The notes beneath the pieces were generated by a model. It made no database searches, was not told the DNA's origin, and worked only from the letters and a program-made list of their open reading frames with translations. From contig LDAQ01000046.1 in the NCBI GenBank assembly GCA_001028025.1, positions 1 to 33,042 of the forward strand: a stretch of 33,042 nt of DNA, given 5' to 3'. Position 1 is the stretch's first letter; the number at the start of each line of letters is the position of its first letter. The position numbers were made by a program, and so were the translations under genes. Positions 7,510 to 15,466 of this stretch are shown piece after piece. The stretch is from Faecalicatena fissicatena (GTDB taxonomy: Bacteria; Bacillota; Clostridia; Lachnospirales; Lachnospiraceae).

Positions 7510-8355
7510 TTATATCAGGCTTCTCCCGGTCAGTTTCATAAACACAGTTTCCAGATCCGGCTCCGTAGAATGGATGCTCTCGACCTCATTCTTCCGGAAA
7601 GAAGCAGAAATTGTCTCTGCAGATTCCGGAGAATTGGGCAGCGTCACCGTCTCTCCATTCTTGAATAAAATCTGTATCTGATTCAATTCGTTATACTTGC
7701 GGCACAAAGCATCCGGAACGCCGTATTCCACGATCTTCCTCTGGTGGATCAGCCCAATATAGTCACATAGTTTTGCCGCTTCCTCCATATTATGGGTCGT
7801 CAAAAATATGGTCGCCCCTTTTTCCTTCTGTTCTTCGATCAGCCCGTGTATCTCTGCTGTCATCGCAGGATCCAGAGCGCTGGTCGGTTCATCCATAAAC
7901 AGCAGTTTCGGTTCCTGCAGAATCGCCCTTGCAAAGATCAGGCGCTGCCGCATCCCCTTGGACAAGCTGGCAGATATAGTTCGTTCCTCTCCGGACAAGC
8001 CTACCTGCTTCAGCACCTCCCCGATTCTACTCTTGTTAATTCCGTAAATATCTGTAAATAACTTCAGATTATCATAACAGCTCAGCCGTTCGTAGATACC
8101 AGAGTCATCCAGCATCGCCCCCATCTGGCTGTAAATTTTCGTTCTTTCACTAACCGGCAGCCCCAATACCCGGATCTCTCCCCGATCTGCCTTTATCTGC
8201 CCGGTAATCAACTTGATCAGCGTGGTTTTCCCTGCACCGGAAGGCCCCAGCAATCCAAAGATTTCTCCCTTATGGATATCCAGCGAAATTTCCTTCAGCA
8301 CCTGCTTCTTCTGAAATGATTTACTGATTCCCATGATACTAACTGCGTTTTCCAT
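7510..8355 (-). CDS. ABC transporter ATP-binding protein
   Basis: The 281-residue ATPase has every ABC motif: Walker A GPSGAGKT (37-44), signature LSKGMRQRL (131-139), Walker B LLFMDEP (151-157) and the H-loop histidine in LTTHNM (H188). The C-terminal part resembles exporters of the CcmA/BcrA type, with ETVFMKLTGRSL at the end. It powers export through the permease encoded just downstream. The start lies inside the end of the DUF3021 gene (17-base overlap), implying translational coupling. Expression is presumably set by the LytTR regulator at the head of the operon. Confidence 0.92.
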   Translation of the reverse strand: MENAVSIMGISKSFQKKQVLKEISLDIHKGEIFGLLGPSGAGKTTLIKLITGQIKADRGEIRVLGLPVSERTKIYSQMGAMLDDSGIYERLSCYDNLKLFTDIYGINKSRIGEVLKQVGLSGEERTISASLSKGMRQRLIFARAILQEPKLLFMDEPTSALDPAMTAEIHGLIEEQKEKGATIFLTTHNMEEAAKLCDYIGLIHQRKIVEYGVPDALCRKYNELNQIQILFKNGETVTLPNSPESAETISASFRKNEVESIHSTEPDLETVFMKLTGRSLI

Positions 8356-8836
8356 CCTGCTCCTCCTTCCATTTTTCCTTCAGATACTCCAGATTTTCCT
8401 CCAGCTTCTGGTTCTCCATCCGGTTCTTGACTGACATAATCCATACGCTGACTCCAAAGCATGTCGCAAAACATAGAGCAAACATGACCCACGCTTCCCA
8501 CATAAGAACAGGAAACCATTTAAAAATAATAATAAAAAGCACAATAACCAAAACAGAACAGCACAGCATCAGGCAAATGCGGTATAATTCCGGCATATAT
8601 TTTGCGGCTCTTTCCGAGAAGAAAATATAACGTATTCCCGTGATCAATACAGCCAGCCCCAGATACTGCCCCATGGTCTCCAGTGCAATACCACTGCCTC
8701 CGAGCCTGAACATAGAGGAAAGAGTACGGGTTTCTTCACCGAAAAGGAATGTAAAAACCATCATCAGGATCATCATAAATCCAAACGTACAGAGTACATT
8801 TTCCGCAAAATCAAAAATATTTTTTCTTTCTTCCAT
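8339..8836 (-). CDS. DUF3021-type membrane protein
   Basis: The 165-residue protein has four hydrophobic segments between about residues 12 and 130 and a charged, coiled-coil-like tail (NRMENQKLEENLEYLKEKWKEE). Size, topology and position directly after a single-domain LytTR regulator match DUF3021 proteins, which are regularly paired with such regulators and thought to control their activity. Here the pair heads an ABC exporter operon, so a membrane-sensor role for exporter induction is inferred. The start abuts the LytTR stop codon, and GGGGTG in the end of that gene acts as ribosome-binding site. Confidence 0.7.
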   Translation of the reverse strand: MEERKNIFDFAENVLCTFGFMMILMMVFTFLFGEETRTLSSMFRLGGSGIALETMGQYLGLAVLITGIRYIFFSERAAKYMPELYRICLMLCCSVLVIVLFIIIFKWFPVLMWEAWVMFALCFATCFGVSVWIMSVKNRMENQKLEENLEYLKEKWKEEQDGKRS

Positions 8837-9277
8837 TTATTTCACCCCCAGCTTCTTTCTCACATAATCCGCATACTGTCTCGACACCGTCAGCTGTTCC
8901 CCGTTCGTCATTGTTACCCGGAGTTTCCTGTCCAGTTCTGCGCGGATCGCCTGAATCTGCCGCAAATTAATAATGCAGGACTTTCCCGCCCGGAAGAAAT
9001 CAAATTCTTTTAACTCCTCCTCCAGCTCATATAATTTCAAACAGGACTCATAAACATCATCCTTCGTATACATAAAAGTTTTCTTATCTGCCGTATCGAT
9101 GTACAGGATTTTGGAAATATCCAGAATATAGGATTCTCCATCCTTTTCCCCCAGCATCTTAAAATCCAGAATCCGCAGCATGGAAATTACCTTTTCCAGC
9201 TGCGGGGTCAAGTGCCTGCAGGTTATCTGGATTTCCGTCTCTTCGGCCTGACTGTCTGTGTGGATTGAGATTTTCAA
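8837..9277 (-). CDS. LytTR-family DNA-binding regulator
   Basis: The protein is 146 residues from a TTG start at 9277. The first 45 residues are a short N-terminal region and the rest is a LytTR DNA-binding domain: SYILDISKILYIDT, FFRAGKSCIINLRQI and the C-terminal LTVSRQYADYVRKKLG are characteristic. It has no response-regulator receiver domain. TTG is chosen because GGGGG lies 8 bases upstream and a promoter at 9309-9337 would start transcription near 9302, making longer upstream frames untranslatable. It probably controls its own operon together with the DUF3021 partner. Confidence 0.85.
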   Translation of the reverse strand: MKISIHTDSQAEETEIQITCRHLTPQLEKVISMLRILDFKMLGEKDGESYILDISKILYIDTADKKTFMYTKDDVYESCLKLYELEEELKEFDFFRAGKSCIINLRQIQAIRAELDRKLRVTMTNGEQLTVSRQYADYVRKKLGVK

Positions 9278-9308
9278 ATAACCTTCCCCCTTTTCTTGTT
9301 CTTTCACT

Positions 9309-9337
9309 ACTATACGGGTTCCTGAGGGGGAAAACAA
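9309..9337 (-). promoter_or_regulatory. Promoter of the LytTR-ABC operon
   Basis: On the minus strand TTGTTT (9337-9332), a 17-base spacer and TATAGT (9314-9309) precede the LytTR gene. The leader would be about 25 bases. Confidence 0.6.
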
Positions 9338-9398
9338 GACCCATAGCCTGACATGCCAAAAATGGGGGCTAAGTTTCCAGGGGAGGGGGAGAAGGGAC

Positions 9399-9675
9399 GC
9401 CTGACGTGGGACGGGGTGCAGACGGAAGCATATATCTGTATGGAATGCTGGCCGCTGTGCTAAGCAGCAGTAAAAGGAAACACACAAAATCAGCCAGCAT
9501 CGTACGCATTCACCGCCTGCTCTGATGAGTAGACGGCTCAGGCGTACTCAAAAGTTGATTTGGTGATCAACTTTTGGCCGGCTGATTTTGTGTGTTTCCT
9601 CTAACTGCTGCTAAGCTCGCTTTATGCATCCCATACAGATATATGCTTCCGTCTGCCCCCCGTCCCACGTCAGGC
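9399..9675. repeat. Large palindromic multi-hairpin element, copy 1
   Basis: Nested pairing is nearly perfect. 9399-9415 pairs with 9659-9675 (17 bp), 9418-9443 with 9631-9656 (26 bp), 9464-9471 with 9604-9611 (8 bp) and 9475-9495 with 9580-9600 (21 bp). The centre holds a CTGCTC-TGAT-GAGTAG hairpin (9517-9532) and an AAAAGTTGAT/ATCAACTTTT hairpin (9550-9575). The same layout recurs at 32481-32761 with conserved core words (CGCATTCACCG, TCTGATGA, CTCAGGCGT, TCCTCTAACTGCTGCTA) but different, still complementary stems. GGTTCATCC follows both copies. No protein is encoded. It lies between the amidase 3' end and the LytTR operon promoter. Confidence 0.85.
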
Positions 9676-9743
9676 TGGTTCATCCAACCATCAGGCTGGA
9701 ATCCGTTACACGGTGAGCACTCCTCGTCTGTTCATCCGCTAGC

Positions 9744-10595
9744 TCAATTGCTGATATATGCCTCAATTCCATCAGCGATTCCCTCGGCCATTTTTTGCTG
9801 AAACTTGGGGTCTGCCATTTGAATATCGTCCTGCTGATTGGTCATAAATCCCATTTCCAGGATTATGACCGGAATCTTGCTCCAGTTTATTCCTGTCATT
9901 GTGTCATCTGTCTGCACACCTCTGTTATAAATGCCGGTAGCCGTGCAGTATGAATTCAGAACATCCTCTGCCAGCTTGAAGCTCTCATCGTACAGGGTAC
10001 CGACAAAGGGATTCTCCGGCGACATGACCAGACACAGAGCTCCGGCGCTTTCGGGACTTTCACTGCCATTTGCATGGATTCTGACACATAGTTTTGCACC
10101 GGAATTATTGGCGATCTTTGCTCTGTCCTTGTTGCTGACAGATGTTTCGTGATTTTCACGGGTCATCACGACCTGATATCCCCTGTCTGTCAGGCAGGTT
10201 TTTACCTTTTCAGAGATTTCCAGATTGAGCTGATATTCGGCAAGTCCGGTGAAACGGCCGGTCGTCCCGGACGTTGTTTTTGCCTTCAGGATACCGGAAC
10301 CTGGTCCGTCCTCTTCTTCTCCGCTCATTCCGGCCTCAGGTCCCTGATGGCCGGGGTCCAGCGCTATTATAATCTGTTCTTCAGCCTTCTTGGGTTCTGC
10401 TGCCATCTCTGGGTTCTGGGTGCCTGCAGCGGGGATTTTTGCCTGGGATGACGCCTGATGGCTGACCTGGTCAGTCATGACCTGTTTTCCGGCTGCCTGG
10501 TTCGGCTTTATTCCTGAATAAAAACAAACTCCAGCCACAAGCACTGCCATAACTGCGGCCGTTACTGCCATTCCTCTGATACTCTTTTTGTTCAT
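9744..10595 (-). CDS. N-acetylmuramoyl-L-alanine amidase (Amidase_3)
   Basis: The 283-residue exported peptidoglycan amidase cleaves the bond between MurNAc and the stem peptide. It has a short basic N-terminus and one hydrophobic helix (about residues 9-28, signal anchor or signal peptide), a low-complexity linker (30-72) and the Amidase_3 domain. Zinc ligands are visible: H83 in LDPGHQG, E120 in LAEYQLN and H174 in VRIHANGS; E247 in ILEMGFMTN is the catalytic glutamate position. The start at 10595 is preferred over an ATG 10 codons earlier because AAGGAG is 5 bases upstream and a TATAAT (10632-10627) would place the transcript start near 10620. It is probably a single gene. Confidence 0.9.
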   Translation of the reverse strand: MNKKSIRGMAVTAAVMAVLVAGVCFYSGIKPNQAAGKQVMTDQVSHQASSQAKIPAAGTQNPEMAAEPKKAEEQIIIALDPGHQGPEAGMSGEEEDGPGSGILKAKTTSGTTGRFTGLAEYQLNLEISEKVKTCLTDRGYQVVMTRENHETSVSNKDRAKIANNSGAKLCVRIHANGSESPESAGALCLVMSPENPFVGTLYDESFKLAEDVLNSYCTATGIYNRGVQTDDTMTGINWSKIPVIILEMGFMTNQQDDIQMADPKFQQKMAEGIADGIEAYISN

Positions 10596-10727
10596 ATTTC
10601 TCCTTTTTGGCCGCATTTCGGGCACTATTATAAGTATGGAATAGTATATGCCCTGCTTGTCCTTATTATGAACAATAAGAATGGATCAGTCCTCTTCCTG
10701 TGTTTTTATCTGATTTTTAACTCTGTC

Positions 10728-13700
10728 TTACATGAAGTCAAAGAGGCTCATCTGTCTTCCACTGCCTGCGTTTTTACGCTTGTCGGCCCGCTCCCGGCAG
10801 ATTCCTGTATCGGGCAGTTCTCCGAGAAATTCAGATTCGTCCTGCGATGTTGTCAGTATCAACTCGTCCTTCGCCCTTGTCATGCCGACATAGAATAGCC
10901 GCCGCTCTTCTTCCATATCGACTGTCTCATACTTTTCAAAGGGAATCAGTCCCTTTCTCACACCATAAATGAATGTTACGGGGAATTCCAGGCCCTTTGC
11001 ACCATGAAGCGTCATAAGTGTGACCGCTTCTCCGTTATAGCGTCTGTCTCCGCAGCGTCTTAAGTCGCTCTCCACGCCCAGGCTCAGAGCCTCCATAAAT
11101 TCGTCCATGCTCCTGTAAAAAAGTGTCATGCCAGCCAGTTTTTTCATAGCCGTGCTTTCCTGCATCTGCATTTCCTCTATCCACTTCTCCAGGAACTTCT
11201 GGGGCTTACTCTTTGCATAGAGAGGATGGAATTTCTCTGCCATAGACTCAAATACGCTTTCCGCCACTACATTTGTGTCCAGATCCCATAAAAGCTTCAG
11301 ACATATTTTCCGGGAAAATTCATCCGCCGGATTGGCAAGGCATTTAAAAAAGAAAATACTTCCTCTGACTTCATCCTCTGTAAGAAACGCCTCTCTTCCG
11401 GTCGTTACATAAGGAATGCCTTCTTTTCTGAGGCATTTCTCCAGGAGATCCGCCTGCCGGTGTGTACGGTACAGTACGGCAATATCACCGAAACTCCGTA
11501 CTTTCCCGCTCCCGGCTCCAATTTCCTGGGCCTCCAGCATACCGATTCCGCCGGCAAGTCTGTTAATTTCTTTTGCTGTAAATATAGCTTCCGCCATCTC
11601 GCTCCCTGCTCTCACCACACGGACAGGCATCTCCTCCTGCCGATGGGCCAGAAGCTTCCTTTCCGGACCCTGATTGTGTGAAATAACGGACGCCGCCGCA
11701 TGAAGCACCGCCGGCACGCAGCGGTAATTCCAGGCAAGCCGGATCTCCTGCATGTCCGGATAATCTTCTTTCAGCTTTTCAAAGCAACGGGCATCTGATC
11801 CCCGAAAGCCATAGATAGACTGATCCGGATCACCTATCACAAACAGCTCTCTCCCGCCTCTGCTCCAGGCCTGAATCAATCGGTACTGTATGGGGCTGAT
11901 GTCCTGGAATTCATCTACAAGCAGATAAGCAAAACGCTTTTCCCAGCCATCCTGCACACTTCCCTGTTCAATCAGCTTTAACGTCTCTAAAAGCAGATCA
12001 TCGAAATCCAGCAAATGCTGCTCCCTCAGAATTCTCTGGTACGCTTTTGCCCCCTCATTCCAGTTCTGGGGCATCTCCTGCGCCTCTTCATCCGCATCGT
12101 TTTGCGCCATCCTGGTCTGCATTTCTTCGGGATCCATTCCTGATTTGAGAAGGGATGCCACACGGAGCAATTCTTTGGGCTTCATCTTCAGTCCTGTTTC
12201 ATCAAGAGCTCTTCCCGCCGCCTCAAGTGAGGCCGCATCATCTGCCAGTGAGAATTCAACGCCCTGGTTCTTCAGGAAATTCAGACAGATTGCATGGAAA
12301 GTCCCCACCTGCATTTTATTCAGATTTCTTGATCTGCCGATCTCCTTTTTGATTCTTTCCATCAGTTCCCCTACCGCCTTATTTGTAAATGTAACAGCAG
12401 TAATTTCTGAAGGCTTTACTTTCCGCACTTCCAGCATGTAAAGAATCCTAGATATCAGGGTTTTGGTTTTTCCGGTGCCAGGTCCGGCAACTACAGCTAC
12501 CGCACTGCCCAGGGCACGAACCGCCTGTTTCTGCTCCTGATTGAGGTCTGCCGGTTTGTTTGGGCCTGCTGCCCCCTCTGCATTTTCCGTTTCAGCGGTC
12601 TGATTCCCTGAACTTATATTTTCACCAGTTATTCCCTCCAACGGTTCAGATCCATTATCAGAAATCTGCCTCTTGTCACCAGTTTTCCCACTCTCACTGC
12701 CATGTTTTTCTTCCGTGTTGATACAGAGAGCATCAAAAAAGCTCATCTGTCCATCCAGTCTGTCAATCTCGTCCTGCGTAAATAATCTCACAGTCCCGTA
12801 TTCTCCGTCAAACCCGGGATTGCGTACCACCTTGCCGGCACGCAGTCTTCGGATTCCTTCCGCAATCAAATGGCCTGATGTCTTCTGCACATCTTCTTCC
12901 GGAACAGACCGCAGTATCTCAAATTCCGGCCCCAGCCTGCGCAGCATATTCTGGTATTCCTTCTGCACTTTAGTGCTGGCTGCAGAATGTCCCAGGGAGG
13001 CACCTATGACTTCCGGCAGAGGCACCAGACTTTCAAAGCCTTTCGCATCAGTCCTGACATACCGTTCTGTTCTGTCAGCCAGCTGCTCCACCCGATGTGA
13101 TACACCAATCGTCAGCTTGCGGCCGCATACGGGACAAATGCCATCGTATTTTATCGTTTCTGCAGGCGCCAGGCAGATGCCGCATTTCCGATGCCCGTCA
13201 AAATGATATTTTCCTTCTTCAGGGAAAAATTCGATTGTCCCTTGCAGACCTTTTCCTGTTTGAATTGCTCCTCTGAGTTCCGAAAAAGACAGACCCGTAT
13301 CCAGAAGATTAGCTTCGCGGCCCAATTTGGCCGGAGAATGTGCGTCAGAGTTGGAAATCAGCTGGTACTTGTCCAGAGCAGATATCCGCCAGTTCATAGG
13401 CGGATCAGAGGACAATCCGGTCTCCATGGCATGGATGTATCCGGATAAATCGCCAAAGCATTCTTCCACTGAGTCAAACCCAGAGAAGGCACCAAACAGT
13501 GAAAAATGGGGCGTCCATATGTGGGCAGGGACATAAATTGCTCCCGGGCAAAGCTCCAGCATAATTTCCAGCAGATCATGACAGTCCAGCCCCAGTATGG
13601 GACGGCCGTCTGAATGGATATTTCCGATGATCTCCAGCTTCCTTGCCAGAATCTCCGCATCCTCCAGACCCGGCAGTAAAATCAGGCTGTGCACCTTGCG

Positions 13701-14000
13701 GACTCGGTCGTTCTTTTTATAAATGGAACTGATTTCTCCCGTAATCACAAACCTTGGTACCATCACATCGGCTACAGAATCGTCCACTATACGGTATTCT
13801 TTTTTCAAGGTATAAAGACCTTCCTCCGCCGGTTCGAGCTTTTCCTGCATCTCTTCCCGCCAGGCCGGATGGGTGAAATCACCGGTTCCGATCAGGTGGA
13901 TTCCCTTTCTTCTCGCCCACAAATCCAGATTCTCCAGATTACAGTCCCGGCTGGTTGCACGGGAATAATGCGAATGAATATGTAAATCTGCTATGTACAT
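10728..14000 (-). CDS. EndoQ-like PHP nuclease fused to UvrD/Rep helicase
   Basis: This 1090-residue protein joins two DNA-repair enzymes. Residues 1-425 match endonuclease Q: a PHP metal site beginning DLHIHSHYSR, NIHSDGR (127-133), SNSDAHSP, and a four-Cys zinc site (C273, C276, C289, C292). EndoQ nicks 5' of deaminated bases such as uracil and hypoxanthine. Residues 426-482 are a low-complexity linker. Residues 485-1055 are a superfamily 1A helicase: Walker A GPGTGKT (506-512), TFTNKAV, VDEFQD (695-700), GDPDQSIYGFRG, LMTLHGAKGLEF and FYVGMTRAKDEL. QMSFF (418-422) at the EndoQ end and QMSLF (1083-1087) at the C-terminus resemble sliding-clamp-binding motifs. AAGGTG precedes ATG. Likely role: nick at a deaminated base, then unwind. 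Domains are certain; coupling is inferred. Confidence 0.9.
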   Translation of the reverse strand: MYIADLHIHSHYSRATSRDCNLENLDLWARRKGIHLIGTGDFTHPAWREEMQEKLEPAEEGLYTLKKEYRIVDDSVADVMVPRFVITGEISSIYKKNDRVRKVHSLILLPGLEDAEILARKLEIIGNIHSDGRPILGLDCHDLLEIMLELCPGAIYVPAHIWTPHFSLFGAFSGFDSVEECFGDLSGYIHAMETGLSSDPPMNWRISALDKYQLISNSDAHSPAKLGREANLLDTGLSFSELRGAIQTGKGLQGTIEFFPEEGKYHFDGHRKCGICLAPAETIKYDGICPVCGRKLTIGVSHRVEQLADRTERYVRTDAKGFESLVPLPEVIGASLGHSAASTKVQKEYQNMLRRLGPEFEILRSVPEEDVQKTSGHLIAEGIRRLRAGKVVRNPGFDGEYGTVRLFTQDEIDRLDGQMSFFDALCINTEEKHGSESGKTGDKRQISDNGSEPLEGITGENISSGNQTAETENAEGAAGPNKPADLNQEQKQAVRALGSAVAVVAGPGTGKTKTLISRILYMLEVRKVKPSEITAVTFTNKAVGELMERIKKEIGRSRNLNKMQVGTFHAICLNFLKNQGVEFSLADDAASLEAAGRALDETGLKMKPKELLRVASLLKSGMDPEEMQTRMAQNDADEEAQEMPQNWNEGAKAYQRILREQHLLDFDDLLLETLKLIEQGSVQDGWEKRFAYLLVDEFQDISPIQYRLIQAWSRGGRELFVIGDPDQSIYGFRGSDARCFEKLKEDYPDMQEIRLAWNYRCVPAVLHAAASVISHNQGPERKLLAHRQEEMPVRVVRAGSEMAEAIFTAKEINRLAGGIGMLEAQEIGAGSGKVRSFGDIAVLYRTHRQADLLEKCLRKEGIPYVTTGREAFLTEDEVRGSIFFFKCLANPADEFSRKICLKLLWDLDTNVVAESVFESMAEKFHPLYAKSKPQKFLEKWIEEMQMQESTAMKKLAGMTLFYRSMDEFMEALSLGVESDLRRCGDRRYNGEAVTLMTLHGAKGLEFPVTFIYGVRKGLIPFEKYETVDMEEERRLFYVGMTRAKDELILTTSQDESEFLGELPDTGICRERADKRKNAGSGRQMSLFDFM

Positions 14001-14105
14001 ATAAACACCTTCTCTTCTGAATACTATCTAAAACTACTGGTTCACTTTTGCCGATTTCTCTGCTTGCGCCTGCTGTTATTCCCCAATCTCTGTGGCTGCC
14101 CGCTG

Positions 14106-14789
14106 CTATTCCTCGAGCTTTGCGGCGGGCTGCTTCATACTTAGTCGTTCATTATAATGGGTGATGTCATCAGAAAGCCAGTCTATTGCATCCTGCCATG
14201 TATAGAATACCGTGCTGCCTTTTCGTCTCATCAGCTGAGAAAAATACGTGCTCACCACCGCCGCCTGGCCCCTGCTTCCGGGAGGTGTCATCATGGGCTC
14301 TATCGGAAATCTTTCGAGGATTTTATGATACCTCTTTTTCTGGTAAATGGGATTTCTGCTGGAAAGCAGTGAGATTCTCTGGTTTCTCTCCTGTCCGTTT
14401 TGGTTCGGATATTTATAGATTTCAAAAAACAGCTCCAGTGCTTTCTTTACTAAATCCGGAGAGCGGTATACACCGAAGGAACAGGATAAAACTTCTCTTG
14501 TTTCTCTGCTGAGAATGGCACAGAGATAGATGTCACCATCCATCTCTGTTTTATATTGTCCTATTCCAGTGCATAATCGGTACTGGGGCGGTTCTTTTGT
14601 TCCGAACCTTTCTGACGTCACAGGCTGCTCTGTCTTCTGAAACTGCTCCGCTATTTGATACTGTTCTACCAGCCGAAGCCACCCGGCTCCAGGCTGCAAT
14701 TCTGTATCATCCTTCCAGCGGAGAATGTCATCAGGTATTTCTTCGTAATCTTCCAGATATAGTACAGGATTTAACTGCTCAAGCCTCAT
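14106..14789 (-). CDS. IS3-transposase-derived protein lacking DDE residues
   Basis: The 227-residue protein is not clearly named by any family I recognise. Residues 70-215 can be laid over the rve catalytic core of IS3-family OrfB. DGDIYLCAILSRETREVLSCSFG matches the YLxxviDlxsRxivGws strand region. LSSRNPIY (142-149) matches HSDRGSQY, GSRGQAAVVSTYFSQL (171-186) matches GNCYDNAVMESFFSTL, and YTWQDAIDWLSDDITHYNERL matches the YtTxeeAxxaIxxYIxxYNxxR end. All three catalytic acids are gone (G75, S144, S180 at the aligned places). The N-terminal HTH of OrfB is absent. The frame is intact and AAGGAGG precedes ATG, which is preferred over an upstream GTG that lies before that site. It is encoded between LMW-PTP and EndoQ-UvrD on the same strand. 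Domestication is inferred. Confidence 0.5.
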   Translation of the reverse strand: MRLEQLNPVLYLEDYEEIPDDILRWKDDTELQPGAGWLRLVEQYQIAEQFQKTEQPVTSERFGTKEPPQYRLCTGIGQYKTEMDGDIYLCAILSRETREVLSCSFGVYRSPDLVKKALELFFEIYKYPNQNGQERNQRISLLSSRNPIYQKKRYHKILERFPIEPMMTPPGSRGQAAVVSTYFSQLMRRKGSTVFYTWQDAIDWLSDDITHYNERLSMKQPAAKLEE

Positions 14790-14823
14790 GCTGCTCCTCC
14801 TTTTCACCGGTTATGTTTATCGG

Positions 14824-15288
14824 CTATAATCTTTCATTTTCCAGGATATGTAACAGCAGCCCTTCGCAACCTTCTACTATATCATCGTATGTTCTGTCGA
14901 AATTGCCTGTATACCACGGGTCGGCTATGTCCCTGGGATTGTCAGTAAAATCGAGCAGGCGGTGTACCTTGTGATCCGGGTCGGTTCCAATTATGCGGAG
15001 GATGTTGCGGATATTGGGGAACTCCATTCCTATGATGTAATCGTATGCATCATAATCCTTCTTTTTCATCTGAACTGCATATTTACCGGCGGTACTGATG
15101 CCCTGCTGCTTTAACTTCTGGACTGTCCCGTAATGTACAGGGTTGCCTTCTTCCTCACGGCTTGTGGCGGCCGATGCTATGGAAAATGAATTGGCCATTT
15201 CCCTTTTTTGGACCATGTCGCGGAAGATGAATTCTGCCATGGGGGAACGGCAGATGTTGCCGTGGCAGATGAATAGTATCTTAATCAT
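14824..15288 (-). CDS. Low-molecular-weight protein tyrosine phosphatase
   Basis: The 154-residue cytoplasmic phosphatase has the P-loop CHGNICRS near its N-terminus (nucleophile C8, R14) and the general acid in DIADPWYTGNF (D123), both diagnostic of LMW-PTP. It removes phosphate from phosphotyrosine or phosphoarginine proteins; which applies here is unknown. ATG at 15288 gives the family-typical start MIKILFICHGN with GAAGGGA upstream; an in-frame ATG at 15306 is possible. The accessory island lies immediately upstream, and its far border carries a truncated second copy of this gene's start. The next gene downstream begins 34 bases after the stop. Confidence 0.93.
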   Translation of the reverse strand: MIKILFICHGNICRSPMAEFIFRDMVQKREMANSFSIASAATSREEEGNPVHYGTVQKLKQQGISTAGKYAVQMKKKDYDAYDYIIGMEFPNIRNILRIIGTDPDHKVHRLLDFTDNPRDIADPWYTGNFDRTYDDIVEGCEGLLLHILENERL

Positions 15289-15429
15289 AATTTTATATCC
15301 CTTCATAAGCCTTCAAATGCCTGTAATTACTGGCTTTCCGGCGTTTTCTTGATTTTTTGTTTTTGCCCCTCTCTACGCATATCTACATAAATCTGTGTAA
15401 ATTACCGGGCAAATGGTGTAGTAAACGGA
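15259..15429. repeat. Left border repeat of the accessory island
   Basis: This stretch covers the first codons of the LMW-PTP gene and its upstream region. It recurs in the same orientation at 23118-23288 with roughly three quarters identity by eye; GCCGTGGCAGAT and TTTTATATCCCTTCATAAGCCT are among the best-preserved words. At its far end TGGTGTAGTAAACG (15414-15427) is repeated exactly at 23045-23058. Confidence 0.75.
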
Positions 15430-15466
15430 TCAGTAAAACAGTAACTGTTACACAAAATATAACTTC

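Noticed and set aside
9278..9487. N-terminal extension of the LytTR protein to an ATG at 9487
   Set aside because: The extension would include the promoter at 9309-9337 and part of the palindromic element, and it does not look like protein sequence.
9521..9555. CTGATGA in the palindromic elements as a hammerhead ribozyme core
   Set aside because: The bases lie in the TGAT loop and stem of a small hairpin in both copies, and the GAAA and cleavage-site elements required after stem II are missing.
12673..13206. 177-residue plus-strand open frame
   Set aside because: It is antisense to the EndoQ-UvrD gene, has no ribosome-binding site and shows the low-complexity Ser/Pro/Leu pattern of a shadow frame.
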